Shown here piece after piece: positions 26,245 through 35,196 of a DNA stretch of 64,000 nt. The position numbers and the translations under genes were made by a program. Below the pieces are notes generated by a model. It searched no databases, had not been told where the DNA came from, and saw nothing but the letters and a program-made list of their open reading frames with translations. Source of the stretch: a virus; the IMG/VR virus record IMGVR_UViG_3300008450_000013, positions 22,811 to 86,810 of that record; one strand, given 5' to 3'. How positions within the stretch are numbered: the stretch's first letter is position 1; the number at the start of each line of letters is the position of its first letter.

Positions 26245-27078
26245 ATGAGCAATAAGTTACGTGTAGTATATAATAATGCTGCTAACAGAGGTACAGTAAC
26301 AGCCTCTAGCACAGCAGGAACTTTAGTTGCAAGTAACTTGTTGACTGACAGTAAAGCTGATACATGGAGAGCAACTGGAACATCTGCAACAATTACAATT
26401 GTATTCACTACAGCAGAAATTGTCAATACAATTGTCACTCCATTTGCTAACTACACCTCTGGAGTTACATTCAGGGTCAAGTATTACACAAATGCAGCAG
26501 ATGCATCCCCTGTATATGATAGTACAGCCATTGCAGCTTGTGCTCCTGTCCCATTAGGTGTGTGGGATTGGGGTAGTGTTCCTCTCGGTGTAAATGCTTA
26601 TAGCTATGGTGGTGCGTCTTATGGAAGACTGTTTACACCAACACACACTGTTAAGAAGATAGAACTCATAATCACTGACACTGGCAATCCAAGTGGGTAT
26701 ATTGAAGCTTCTAGGTTGGTTGTTGGCTCCTATTGGGAACCTAACAATGATGCGGAATTATCCCCACAATGGGTTCCTATAGAAACTTCGACACATACCA
26801 GAAATGATGCTAGTGATCTAGTGACAGACATTGGGACTCTTAATAAGAAGTTACAAATCACTCTCCCTGTCATGGATGCTTCAGACAGGAATGCAATGAT
26901 GAATGTTCTTCGTGGCAATGGAATGTCAAGACCAATCTTCTTGAGTCTATTTCCAGACGACGGTGATAGTACAAAAGAGCAGCACTTTCAAGTGTATGGT
27001 AAGTTATCTCAACAAGCTGGCATCACGCTCCCTAACTGGAATTTATACAACACAACAATAGAAATAGAGGAAGCCTAA
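26245..27078 (+). CDS. tail/distal structural protein, 277 aa
   Basis: Beta-rich protein with WRATGTSATITIVF, typical of a galactose-binding-like (discoidin) fold, and a C-terminal segment with SQQAGITLPNWNLYNTTIEIEE. First gene after a consensus promoter, before the large fibre. Probably a tail tip or fibre-base protein; the domain guess is tentative. ATG after AAAAGGAGTATT. Confidence 0.55.
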   Translation: MSNKLRVVYNNAANRGTVTASSTAGTLVASNLLTDSKADTWRATGTSATITIVFTTAEIVNTIVTPFANYTSGVTFRVKYYTNAADASPVYDSTAIAACAPVPLGVWDWGSVPLGVNAYSYGGASYGRLFTPTHTVKKIELIITDTGNPSGYIEASRLVVGSYWEPNNDAELSPQWVPIETSTHTRNDASDLVTDIGTLNKKLQITLPVMDASDRNAMMNVLRGNGMSRPIFLSLFPDDGDSTKEQHFQVYGKLSQQAGITLPNWNLYNTTIEIEEA

Positions 27079-30000
27079 TGACTATAGCTTATTTTACTCC
27101 AAATGATGTAGACTACGTAGATCATTTTAACTTAATGGTAGATGCAGTCAATGCTGGAGGTGGTAGTAGTGGCACAGTTACTTCAGCTTCAGTTGTCTCT
27201 GCAAATGGTTTAGCAGGTACAGTGGCTAATCCTACAACAACTCCTGCCATCACCCTCACAACAACAGTGAATGGTATGGTAAAGGGCAATGGTACAGCTC
27301 TTAGTGCAGCTACAGCAGGAACAGATTATAGCGCAGGCACAGCAGCTCTTGCAACAGGTATTTTGAAGTCTACCACAACTACAGGTGGATTGACAATTGC
27401 TGTAGCTGGTGACTTTCCAACACTTAATCAAAACACGACAGGCACAGCAGCAATCTCCACAACAGCTACAACTACAAATGATGTAGCTACAGCAACGTCT
27501 GTTTATCCATTATGGTCTAGTGCTACAAGTGGTAATAACGCAGTTAAGACATCTAGCACAAAACTATCATTCGTTCCAAGTACAGGTGTGTTGACAGCAA
27601 CAGAATTTGCTGGTAGCGGGGCTTCTCTCACAAGTATCCCTAACACAGCTTTGACAAACAACTCTGTGACAATTGGTAGTACAAGCATAGCACTAGGTGC
27701 TACAGTTACGACATTCACAGGATTGTCCTCTGTCACATCAACAACATTTGTAGGTGCGCTTACAGGTAATGCTTCAACTGCCACAACAGCAGGTAATGTT
27801 ACAGGTGTAGTAGCTAGTGCTAATGGTGGTACAGGTGTGAATAATGGCGCTAGTACACTAACAATGGCTGGCAATCATGTGCTGTCCGGTGCATTCGTTT
27901 CTACGTTCACGTTCACTGGAACTACAGGAGTTACATTTCCTACAAGTGGTACATTGTTGTCAACAGCAGCAGCCGTAACTGTACCTCAAGGTGGTACTGG
28001 TCTGACATCTTTAACTTCTGGTAGCGTATTAGTTGGTGCTGGCACAAGTAGCCCTACGTTAGTGGCTCCAAGTACATCTGGTAATGTTCTTACAAGTAAT
28101 GGTACTACATGGGTATCTTCTCCCGCAACAGGTGGAGGTAGTGCTATCACTGTAAAGGACGAAGGCTCAACACTCACCAGCGCATTAACAAGTTTAGACT
28201 TCGTAGGCGCTGGTGTATCAGCGTCCAATACAGGTGGTGCTGTCACTGTCACAATCACAGGAGGTGGAGGTTCAGGGGGGACAGTGACTAGTGCTTCTGT
28301 AGTATCTGCTAATGGATTTGCAGGTTCTGTAGCTAATGCAACTACTACACCAGCTATCACATTGTCTACTACAATCTCAGGTATTCTACAAGGGAATGGA
28401 ACAGCTATTTCAGCAGCTACCACTACAGGCAGTGGTGATGTTGCATTAGCTACAAGTCCTACATTAATAACTCCTGTACTCGGTGTGGCTAGTGCAACAA
28501 CATTGAACAAGCTGGCATTCACTCAACCAGCTACAGGAGCTACACTAACAATTGCAGATGGAAAAACTCTAACTGCCAATAACACTGTAACATTTGCAGG
28601 TACAGATGGGTCTACTCTAAACTTTGGTACAGGAGGTACATTAGGTACTGCTGCTTACACAGCTTCTAGTGCTTACGCTGCTGCTGCAGGAGCTGCTACT
28701 ATTGTCACAGTTGGAACCGTTACAACAGGTACATGGAATGCTTCTGTTATTGCGGGACAATATGGTGGTACAGGAGTTAATAATTCTGGCAAGACAATCA
28801 CGTTAGGAGGTAATCATACTAACTCTGGTGCGTTTGCTAGTACGTTTACATTCACTGGTACAACTACTGTAACATTCCCTACAAGCGGTACTCTACTTTC
28901 TACAGCAGCAGCAGTCACAGTAGCGCAAGGTGGTACTGGTCTTGCAACACTGACAGCTAACAATGTGATGCTTGGCAATGGTACAAGTACGCCATTGTTT
29001 GTAGCTCCTAGTACCTCTGGGAATGTATTGACTAGCAATGGCACTACATGGACATCTGCAGCTCCATCAGGAGGCTCTAGTGGCAGTGCTTACATAACAA
29101 GAACATCTAACACAATTCTTGGAACAGGAGATGTTGGTGACTTCATTGATATCACGTCAGGTACGTTTACACAGACATTTACAGCAGCAGCTACACTAGG
29201 AAGCTCTTGGTTTGTGTGGTTACGCAACTCAGGAACAGGGGTTATTACACTTGACCCCAACGCATCTGAAACAATAGACGGTGTGGCTACAACGGTTATG
29301 TACCCTAATGAAGTTAGGAAAGTTCAGTGTACAGGGACTGCTTTTATATCAACAGTGGAAGTTCCATTCTTCTATCGCATTACCTCTTCAGCAACATTTA
29401 TTAAGCCTTCTGGATATTCTGTCATTGAATTAGAAGTTGTTGGAGGTGGAGGTGGTGGGGGTGGGGGACGTGGAGGCTCTGGAACAACAGCTAGAACTGG
29501 TGGAGGTGGTGGGGGTGGAGGTGCTTACGTCAGATACACACTATCAGGGTCAAATTTATCTGCTGGTTTTTGTCAAGTAGGTGCAGGAGGGTCGGGAGGT
29601 ACAACAAGTGGGGGTAATGGGTCAAATGGAGGGAGTTCTTATGCCATTGTTAGTGATTCTTCTTCGGCACACCAATTTCTTGTACAAGCATTTGGAGGAG
29701 GTGGAGGCACAGGTGCAGCAAGTACAGGTGCGGGAGGTGCTGGTGGAGGAGCTACCAGCGGTGCAAGCACGACAACTGCTGGAAATGGAAATCTAGTAGG
29801 ATACGACTCAGGGGCAAGTAGTTCTGCTGGTACTGTCTCTGGTGGCGGGGTTGGAGGAGACGGAGGTTCTACATCTGGATCAGATGGAGGAGTTTCAGCA
29901 TTTACCACTCAAGTAGGTGGCTGTGGAGGTGGTGGAGGTGGGGGTGTCAGTTCAACTGTGGCTGGAACAGGGGGTGTTGGGTTTGGTATTTTTAACTCAA

Positions 30001-30206
30001 CTGGTGCGGCTGCTAACACAGCATCTACAAAGATCAGAGGTGGTGGTGGTGGTGGCTCATCAGTTCTCTCAGGAACTTCAAACGCTGGTGGGGCTGGTTT
30101 CCTAGGTGGAGGCGGCGGAGGCGGCGGCTCTAACTACGCTGGTGCTACAGGAGGTGCTGGAGGTGCTGGTGGTTCTGGTTATATAGCTTTATGGGGAGTC
30201 ATCTAA
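27078..30206 (+). CDS. large tail fibre with internal duplication and glycine-rich tip
   Basis: A 1042-residue protein. Residues about 32-355 and 401-665 are two copies of a module beginning GTVTSASVVSANG and ending TSGNVLTSNGTTW; each contains the QGGTGL motif frequent in phage fibres. From about residue 787 a glycine-rich region (runs such as GGGGGGGGG) resembles the polyglycine sandwich tips of fibre adhesins that bind the host receptor. DIT..TFTQTF before it fits a fibre neck. Starts on the previous stop. Confidence 0.75.
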   Translation: MTIAYFTPNDVDYVDHFNLMVDAVNAGGGSSGTVTSASVVSANGLAGTVANPTTTPAITLTTTVNGMVKGNGTALSAATAGTDYSAGTAALATGILKSTTTTGGLTIAVAGDFPTLNQNTTGTAAISTTATTTNDVATATSVYPLWSSATSGNNAVKTSSTKLSFVPSTGVLTATEFAGSGASLTSIPNTALTNNSVTIGSTSIALGATVTTFTGLSSVTSTTFVGALTGNASTATTAGNVTGVVASANGGTGVNNGASTLTMAGNHVLSGAFVSTFTFTGTTGVTFPTSGTLLSTAAAVTVPQGGTGLTSLTSGSVLVGAGTSSPTLVAPSTSGNVLTSNGTTWVSSPATGGGSAITVKDEGSTLTSALTSLDFVGAGVSASNTGGAVTVTITGGGGSGGTVTSASVVSANGFAGSVANATTTPAITLSTTISGILQGNGTAISAATTTGSGDVALATSPTLITPVLGVASATTLNKLAFTQPATGATLTIADGKTLTANNTVTFAGTDGSTLNFGTGGTLGTAAYTASSAYAAAAGAATIVTVGTVTTGTWNASVIAGQYGGTGVNNSGKTITLGGNHTNSGAFASTFTFTGTTTVTFPTSGTLLSTAAAVTVAQGGTGLATLTANNVMLGNGTSTPLFVAPSTSGNVLTSNGTTWTSAAPSGGSSGSAYITRTSNTILGTGDVGDFIDITSGTFTQTFTAAATLGSSWFVWLRNSGTGVITLDPNASETIDGVATTVMYPNEVRKVQCTGTAFISTVEVPFFYRITSSATFIKPSGYSVIELEVVGGGGGGGGGRGGSGTTARTGGGGGGGGAYVRYTLSGSNLSAGFCQVGAGGSGGTTSGGNGSNGGSSYAIVSDSSSAHQFLVQAFGGGGGTGAASTGAGGAGGGATSGASTTTAGNGNLVGYDSGASSSAGTVSGGGVGGDGGSTSGSDGGVSAFTTQVGGCGGGGGGGVSSTVAGTGGVGFGIFNSTGAAANTASTKIRGGGGGGSSVLSGTSNAGGAGFLGGGGGGGGSNYAGATGGAGGAGGSGYIALWGVI
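27171..29073 (+). repeat. two-copy repeat in the large tail fibre
   Basis: Unit 1 about 27171-28143 and unit 2 about 28278-29073 encode the same order of motifs (VVSANG, TTPAITL, QGGTGL, APSTSGNVLTSNGTTW). The second lacks part of the middle of the first. Confidence 0.7.
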
Positions 30207-30622
30207 TGAGATATGCAGTTATAGAAAATAACACAGTGGTGAATATAGCAATGGCTGATGCTGATTTTGCTACAGCTCAAGGGTGGGTTTTGCTAGAAGG
30301 TGAAAATTCATATGTTGAAATAGGAGTCTCCTACGTTGATGGAATTTTTTCTAACAATACTCCTCCTATTTTAGTGGTTGTGCCAGAATATGTAGCCATG
30401 TGGCAAGCAAGAGACTTTTTAATTGCTAATAATTTGTTGGATGATGTCCTCGCTGTAATAGACTCTATCCAAGACCCTGTAGCAAAGAAACGTGCTCAAA
30501 GTAAATTTGAGTTCTCTAACACAGTGCGAAGAGACGACCCTTTACTAAATTACGTTTGTACAAGTGCAGGGTTTTCTTCCGAGGATGTGGATAACTGGTT
30601 TATAGAGGCTAACCGCGCATGA
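30206..30622 (+). CDS. tail fibre-associated protein, 138 aa
   Basis: The ATG at 30206 overlaps the fibre stop (TAATG); MRYAVIENNTVVNIAMAD at the start is typical of small proteins after fibre genes (assembly chaperone or tip protein). The second half (WQARDFLIANNLLDDVL, then AKKRAQSKFEFS) resembles the C-terminal region found in tail fibre assembly-type proteins. Function inferred from position. Confidence 0.6.
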   Translation: MRYAVIENNTVVNIAMADADFATAQGWVLLEGENSYVEIGVSYVDGIFSNNTPPILVVVPEYVAMWQARDFLIANNLLDDVLAVIDSIQDPVAKKRAQSKFEFSNTVRRDDPLLNYVCTSAGFSSEDVDNWFIEANRA

Positions 30623-31155
30623 AAATAGCATTTTTCAAAGGTACTAAGTGTGGCATCAATGGTATTTACAACAAAGGTGTTAGGCGGATTGAGGACGGTT
30701 TGTACAGCCATTGCGAATTAATATTTTCCAATGGACTATCAGCGTCTTCATCGTTTATGGATGGCGGTGTAAGATTCAAAGAGATTGAATATGACTTAGA
30801 AAAATGGGACATATTTGAAATTCCTTGGGCTGATGAAAAGAGAGCTTTGGTCTACTTCACGCAACGTATTGGCAGACCTTATAACTTACGTGGTAACATA
30901 CATTTTGTATTTGGATTCATTAGAGGTGACTCTCATGGTGAATTCTGTTCGGAAGCTTGTGCAGGAGCTTTAGGATTGAGAAATCCTTGGCAGGTAGCTC
31001 CTAATGCACTAGCTAATATTGTGATGTTAATTAATGAAAGATTTGAAATGAATAAAAATTTAGTAAACTTAAAAGCAGACCCTGAGCCAACTAACCCAGA
31101 CGAAGGGTTTACAGGTGGAGGCTCGCCTCCTAAGAAGCCTCCGACAAATCCTTAA
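30619..31155 (+). CDS. YiiX/NlpC-P60-like cysteine peptidase or amidase
   Basis: A 178-residue protein with a papain-like fold pattern: YSHCELIF supplies a candidate catalytic histidine and GEFCSEACAGALGL the candidate cysteine followed by Glu. In the NlpC/P60 superclass circularly permuted members have this His-before-Cys order. The C-terminus is Pro/Gly-rich. Between fibre and lysis genes, it may act on peptidoglycan at entry or exit, or on lipoyl-type bonds. No signal peptide. Confidence 0.6.
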   Translation: MKIAFFKGTKCGINGIYNKGVRRIEDGLYSHCELIFSNGLSASSSFMDGGVRFKEIEYDLEKWDIFEIPWADEKRALVYFTQRIGRPYNLRGNIHFVFGFIRGDSHGEFCSEACAGALGLRNPWQVAPNALANIVMLINERFEMNKNLVNLKADPEPTNPDEGFTGGGSPPKKPPTNP

Positions 31156-31163
31156 GGCTTAAT

Positions 31164-31577
31164 ATGACAGCAGCTATTTTAAATTATCTATGGGTATTAT
31201 ATCCTTGCATAATGATAGCTGCTGTGTACTTAAATAAAGCTAACGCTAATTCTTTGTTACTACTATTTTTTGTAGCTCTTACATTCTACTTCCCTGTCAG
31301 AATGATAGAGAATTATTATTTATGGTACGCAGTAGTTATATGTGCAGAACTTTCAATAATAGTTCTTTCAACTCAAATAAAATGTAATGCTAGTTTACCC
31401 ATACTTAGTATAACTTGCTTACTATTAATGAGTCACATTACATCTCTATTTGCAACAAACACAATCTTGTATAGCATTATTGCTAAGTACTTAGAACACC
31501 TTCAGATGCTCACATTCATAGTTGCATCACCATTACTTATAGAAAAATTGAAGAGGAAATTACGATGCCTAGTGTAG
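31164..31577 (+). CDS. multi-span membrane protein, holin candidate
   Basis: A 137-residue protein with about four hydrophobic spans from residue 3 to 125 and a basic C-terminus (EKLKRKLRC). It is the first gene of the lysis group, so a holin or antiholin role is plausible. It overlaps the next gene by 13 bases. Confidence 0.5.
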   Translation: MTAAILNYLWVLYPCIMIAAVYLNKANANSLLLLFFVALTFYFPVRMIENYYLWYAVVICAELSIIVLSTQIKCNASLPILSITCLLLMSHITSLFATNTILYSIIAKYLEHLQMLTFIVASPLLIEKLKRKLRCLV

Positions 31578-31927
31578 AAATTTGGTTGTGGGCGCTATCT
31601 GGAATATTTGCTGTAGCAGGAACTCTCATTACAGTGGTGTGGGCGTTACTCCGAGAGGAAGCAAAGGCACAAGCTGAACTTATTAAATCTAAAGCAGATC
31701 AAGTAAGACTGTCAGACGCTGAAACTAGGTGGAAAGAAGACCACAATCGTATGCGAGAAGATAATGAGAAGATGCGGGACAAACTTGAGGAGCGTCACTT
31801 GCGGGAGATAACACAAATGGAAACTCGACTTACTACGAAGATGGAGAGTTTAGAGCGCACTGTATTGAGTTCCAATAACAGCACAAATGAACTGATACGG
31901 GATTTAATAAAGGAGATGGCTAAATGA
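31565..31927 (+). CDS. membrane-anchored coiled-coil protein, spanin-like
   Basis: A 120-residue protein: one N-terminal membrane span (about residues 6-28) followed by a long charged coiled coil, the layout of inner-membrane spanins (Rz). It lies between a membrane protein and the endolysin. No embedded or adjacent lipoprotein (Rz1) gene was found, so the assignment is open. Overlaps the endolysin start by ATGA. Confidence 0.5.
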   Translation: MPSVEIWLWALSGIFAVAGTLITVVWALLREEAKAQAELIKSKADQVRLSDAETRWKEDHNRMREDNEKMRDKLEERHLREITQMETRLTTKMESLERTVLSSNNSTNELIRDLIKEMAK

Positions 31928-32379
31928 CGCAGTTATCTCCACACTTTACACTAGAGGAACTCGTTGCATCCTCTAAAGCCAAGACACTCAAAATAGATAA
32001 TACACCAACTCTAGAAGTCTTAGAGAACTTAAAGGCTCTTGCATTAGCTCTAGAAATGATTAGAAGCGGCTGTGGCAAGCCTTTAAAGATTTCTAGTGGG
32101 TATAGATCACCTGCCTTAAACAAAGCTGTAGGAGGCTCTAAAACGTCAATGCATACTCAAGGTTTGGCTGCTGACTTTACAGTATCTGGAATGACACCTA
32201 GACAAGTATGTGAGAAGATTGTAGCAGCAGGAATAAAAGTAGACCAACTCATACTCGAAAATATTTCAGCAGAATCCCCAGATGGCGTGTGGGTACATGT
32301 CGGATTGAGTAAAGGTGTTGTGAGAAATCAAGTGCTTACAATGAAAGCTGGTAAGTATTACGTAGGCTTAATTAAATAA
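31924..32379 (+). CDS. endolysin, peptidase M15 family
   Basis: A 151-residue L-alanyl-D-glutamate or D-Ala-D-Ala type peptidase. SSGYRSPALNKAVGGS, then SMHTQGLAADF gives the zinc ligands His and Asp, and WVHVGL the last His, as in Peptidase_M15_3. It cuts peptide cross-links of the cell wall during lysis. No signal peptide, so it needs a holin to reach the wall. Confidence 0.9.
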   Translation: MTQLSPHFTLEELVASSKAKTLKIDNTPTLEVLENLKALALALEMIRSGCGKPLKISSGYRSPALNKAVGGSKTSMHTQGLAADFTVSGMTPRQVCEKIVAAGIKVDQLILENISAESPDGVWVHVGLSKGVVRNQVLTMKAGKYYVGLIK

Positions 32380-32388
32380 GGAAATAAT

Positions 32389-32736
32389 ATGTTACAGAAA
32401 ATCAAAGCAGCATGGGAAGTGTTGCAACTAGGGAAGTCATTAGCCAACCCTCAAAAATGGAAACGGAAACAGATAGAGGTCACAGCTCTTGGTGGCTTGT
32501 TTATCGGTGTAGCTCAATTAGCAAAGATGTTTAATTATGATATCTATCTCGATGAAGATACCGCTACAGCTTTTGCTGCTGCTATTATTGGTGCTGTCAA
32601 CTGGTATTTCACACTCGCAACTTCTACCAAAGTTGGAGTTGGCTCCAAATCAACAGGTGAAGCTCTACCAGAGCTGGCAGAAGCAGACACAATCTCAGTT
32701 CCTGTGGAGATTGTCGACCACAGCATCAACAAATAA
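32389..32736 (+). CDS. holin-like membrane protein
   Basis: A 115-residue protein: amphipathic basic N-terminus, span at about 29-43, second span at about 58-76 (AAAIIGAVNWYFTLATST), and a polar C-terminus. This is the pattern of phage holins that follow the endolysin. Last gene of the late region. Confidence 0.65.
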   Translation: MLQKIKAAWEVLQLGKSLANPQKWKRKQIEVTALGGLFIGVAQLAKMFNYDIYLDEDTATAFAAAIIGAVNWYFTLATSTKVGVGSKSTGEALPELAEADTISVPVEIVDHSINK

Positions 32737-32907
32737 GTGTCAATATAAAATAAAACCTCTTGTCTCATACAAGCCTTTTGTAGAGGCTATACAAGAGCAA
32801 GAGGAAATCAATAAAGAAACTGCTTTGAATATTCTGACTAATTCGTTTGAGGGAGTTAGATTCACAATGCATTGCAGATTCTAATTTGTTTTAGTTGAGA
32901 GACTATT
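32737..32907 (+). other. non-coding end of the late region
   Basis: 171 bases without a convincing gene. An open rightward frame ends at 32884 but has no start codon with a ribosome site. A short imperfect inverted repeat (CTTGT/ACAAG) lies near 32760-32805. Confidence 0.5.
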
Positions 32908-32941
32908 GAGAAGATATCCTTCACAGGACTCTTCTCTTTTT
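32908..32941 (+). terminator. late-region terminator
   Basis: GAGAAGA (32908-32914) pairs with TCTTCTC (32930-32936) and TCC with GGA inside, loop TTCACA, followed by TTTTT. It separates the rightward late genes from the converging leftward genes. Confidence 0.85.
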
Positions 32942-32950
32942 ATTGCCTAA

Positions 32951-33205
32951 TTATTTACCACTAAAGAAACCAGTAGCTTTCATAATAGATGTAGCTACAG
33001 TAATTGCTTTGTTGAAAGCTGTAGCATAGTTCTCTTGACTAACATCTGTGGCAACAGAAGATACGTCTGACAACATCTCTTGCAGCAACTTCATCTTAGT
33101 AGCTCCTTGACCTGAAGTTGGAATTTGTGCTTCCAATACCTTCATTGCTTCAATGATGACTGGGATGAGTTGTAATACTAACTTTAGAATATTTAAAAAT
33201 GTCAT
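32951..33205 (-). CDS. hypothetical protein, 84 aa, hydrophobic N-terminus
   Basis: Begins with a hydrophobic/amphipathic helix (ILKLVLQLIPVIIEAM), then a polar helical part. Last gene of the leftward operon, adjacent to but opposed to the lysis genes. Could be a membrane-associated host-interaction or lysis-timing protein; not recognised. ATG after AAGGAGAATCAAA. Confidence 0.6.
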   Translation of the reverse strand: MTFLNILKLVLQLIPVIIEAMKVLEAQIPTSGQGATKMKLLQEMLSDVSSVATDVSQENYATAFNKAITVATSIMKATGFFSGK

Positions 33206-33216
33206 TTTGATTCTCC

Positions 33217-33390
33217 TTAATTAATTAAACCTAAAAGTGCTCCGAGAGGAAACACTAACACGCCGACAATTTTAAATGCAAACTTGGCTGTCAGCCCACC
33301 ATCATACATCTGAGTGATTTGGTAGATGTTCATACACCAACCTACAATCACTGTAACCCATAAAACAATCAAGAATAATGCTGTCTTCAT
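33217..33390 (-). CDS. two-span membrane protein, 57 aa
   Basis: MKTALFLIVLWVTVIVGW is the first span and the region KIVGVLVFPLGALLGLI the second. ATG follows AGGAGAAACT. Fills an otherwise empty 190-base gap. Function unknown; superinfection-type membrane proteins have this size. Confidence 0.65.
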   Translation of the reverse strand: MKTALFLIVLWVTVIVGWCMNIYQITQMYDGGLTAKFAFKIVGVLVFPLGALLGLIN

Positions 33391-33398
33391 AGTTTCTC

Positions 33399-33782
33399 CT
33401 AAGATTCAATAATATTATTCAACACTTCAAACTCATCACCAAGAATAATCTTCTCTGCGACTTTCTCAGAAGCTCGTGCTTTAAAGTAAGCTGTCAAAAC
33501 TTTCAACTTATCCTTCTCTTCGTACTCACTACCCTTCGCAGCAGCTTCAATAGCCATCTTAATCTCTTTATCGATGGATTTCTTCTCTTGAATCACTTCA
33601 CCAGCATTCTCAAACTTCTCTAAGTAAGCTTTAGCAGCATCTTGAGCTTCTTTGACAGCAGCCATGAGGTCTAGATAACCTTCATCTGTCGCCTTAAAAT
33701 CTTTTATTAAGTCAGATTTTAAAGCACTCTGACGTAACAGAGTTTGGATTTCTGGATTATATTGTTTAATCTTTTCATTCAT
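33399..33782 (-). CDS. helical charged protein, 127 aa
   Basis: Lys/Glu/Ala-rich and predicted to be entirely helical with a coiled coil in the middle. No family recognised. ATG after AAGGAGAACTAAACA. Confidence 0.6.
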   Translation of the reverse strand: MNEKIKQYNPEIQTLLRQSALKSDLIKDFKATDEGYLDLMAAVKEAQDAAKAYLEKFENAGEVIQEKKSIDKEIKMAIEAAAKGSEYEEKDKLKVLTAYFKARASEKVAEKIILGDEFEVLNNIIES

Positions 33783-33795
33783 TGTTTAGTTCTCC

Positions 33796-33984
33796 TTAGT
33801 TAGCTTCTTCATACATACTTGGTAAATCTTCTGCTGTGGTTTCTTCCCACTCATCCATACCTTCCCAACGTTCACCATAGCCACACCAATTATCCACACC
33901 AGCTCCTTGTAGTGCTGTCAGTTCACGACTGTCTGACAACAAACTTAACAGCTCTTGTTCCTCAACTTTGTAATACTTCGTCAT
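33796..33984 (-). CDS. acidic hypothetical protein, 62 aa
   Basis: Trp- and Glu-rich (GYGERWEGMDEWEETTAED). Strong net negative charge. Overlaps the upstream gene by TAATG. Small acidic proteins of this kind can be DNA mimics, but nothing shows that here. Confidence 0.55.
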   Translation of the reverse strand: MTKYYKVEEQELLSLLSDSRELTALQGAGVDNWCGYGERWEGMDEWEETTAEDLPSMYEEAN

Positions 33985-34163
33985 TATTTATTCTCCTTAG
34001 TTAATTTATTACACGTTAAACACTTGCTCTCAACAATGATGGTGTTCCTGTCAGGATTCATATTGACTCCTTCGCTATTGTAAATAGGAGGGTAATACGC
34101 ACATGTCATTGTCTGAGCTGTTTGCATTATACGACATTTATATGGTGTTTGACAAGTATTCAT
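33984..34163 (-). CDS. Cys-rich small protein, 59 aa
   Basis: Five Cys including CQTPYKC near the start and CLTC near the end, which could bind zinc. Start overlaps the upstream stop by ATGA and its stop overlaps the next start by TAATG, so it is firmly within the operon. Function unknown. Confidence 0.6.
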   Translation of the reverse strand: MNTCQTPYKCRIMQTAQTMTCAYYPPIYNSEGVNMNPDRNTIIVESKCLTCNKLTKENK

Positions 34164-34360
34164 TTCTTCAAATCTTCAATAACAGACAAGAAATATGGTG
34201 TAGCATCTGCACCATAATCTTCCTCATCTTCAAACAACAAACGATAGGCTTCATTCATAAACTCATCAGGGGCTTCACGATAACGTCTATCCCATTCTGT
34301 GAATGCTGCTTGAATTTCTCCTACTGTTAATGTTACTACTGAGTCTTTTGTAATGGTCAT
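34160..34360 (-). CDS. hypothetical protein, 66 aa
   Basis: Helical acidic protein (IQAAFTEWDRRYREAP). Not recognised. ATG after AAGGAGAAGAAATA. Confidence 0.55.
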   Translation of the reverse strand: MTITKDSVVTLTVGEIQAAFTEWDRRYREAPDEFMNEAYRLLFEDEEDYGADATPYFLSVIEDLKK

Positions 34361-34539
34361 TATTTCTTCTCCTTAAATGTTTCATAACTACGTGTCAAAT
34401 AGACATCATAGGCTTCAATCAAATCCTTCATAACATCCTTCCAAACCCATTTCCATCCAATGTACAGACAATAACCAACTGTACTTACTACAAGCAATCC
34501 CCCTACCAATACTGCAAATACCACCTCAAAAAAATTCAT
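34360..34539 (-). CDS. single-span membrane protein, 59 aa
   Basis: One span (about residues 5-27, VVFAVLVGGLLVVSTVGYCL) then a charged helix. Overlaps upstream gene by 14 bases and the next start by TAATG. Function unknown. Confidence 0.6.
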   Translation of the reverse strand: MNFFEVVFAVLVGGLLVVSTVGYCLYIGWKWVWKDVMKDLIEAYDVYLTRSYETFKEKK

Positions 34540-34780
34540 CTCTGCCCCCTAAGTTTTGTATTGTGATGTATTCCCAACCTGCTAAACCTGCTTCAATGAT
34601 ATTTGAAGCTTCTGCATCCTCTTCCTGTACACCCTTCCAAATCCAATCAAGTTCTTTAAGTACAATATCTTCGATTGCCTCTTCAGTCATAGAATCTGGC
34701 ACAGCAAACACTTCCTCATTACTGTTGCCTCCAAACTGACCATTCATGTCATACTCACACCACACTTTAATGTATCCCAT
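34526..34780 (-). CDS. hypothetical protein, 84 aa
   Basis: Acidic; MGYIKVWCEYDMNGQ start resembles small phage proteins with a beta start. The ATG at 34780 overlapping the upstream TGA was chosen over the GTG at 34783. No function recognised. Confidence 0.55.
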   Translation of the reverse strand: MGYIKVWCEYDMNGQFGGNSNEEVFAVPDSMTEEAIEDIVLKELDWIWKGVQEEDAEASNIIEAGLAGWEYITIQNLGGRDEFF

Positions 34781-35196
34781 CACTCATCCTCCTTTTTAAA
34801 TTTACGGTAACAGTTCTTGACGAATACAACAACCCTCTTTACCACTTCCAAACGTTTCAACTCTGACATTGGCATTACAATCTTTGCATGGTCACTACTC
34901 TCAGGAGATATTAGAAAATACTTCCCACAATGGCTCACTTCCGCATGAAACTTGGTGAAATACTTACCGCTACCAATCCTGTTATTCTTACTATGCTTAC
35001 GTCTTTCATTCCACACTTTGAAGCGAAACTTAAACGGGTAGTGAGCTGTATCCTTCGTCTCAAGGATAATAGCTTCAAGAGCATCATACTCTGAATCAAA
35101 CACCTTTGCAATACGTTCTCTTGCAAGCCTGTGAGATTCTTTCCACTTCTCTTTGTTCTCAGGGTTCTGCCAGTATTCGGTGCTACGCTTGTTCAT
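34780..35196 (-). CDS. basic hypothetical protein, 138 aa
   Basis: Lys/Arg-rich protein with many aromatic residues (HYPFKFRFKVWNERRKHSK). The ATG at 35196 has GAGG nine bases upstream; ATGs at 35202 and 35205 are alternatives. Basic character suggests nucleic-acid contact; not recognised. Confidence 0.5.
   Translation of the reverse strand: MNKRSTEYWQNPENKEKWKESHRLARERIAKVFDSEYDALEAIILETKDTAHYPFKFRFKVWNERRKHSKNNRIGSGKYFTKFHAEVSHCGKYFLISPESSDHAKIVMPMSELKRLEVVKRVVVFVKNCYRKFKKEDE

Noticed and set aside
27503-29908. Several long minus-strand open frames across the large fibre gene
   Set aside because: Low-complexity shadows (Val/Pro/Ala-rich) of the Thr/Gly-rich fibre frame; no starts with ribosome sites.
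32737-32884. Small rightward gene after the holin
   Set aside because: The frame ends at 32884, but no ATG, GTG or TTG with a ribosome site lies after the holin stop.
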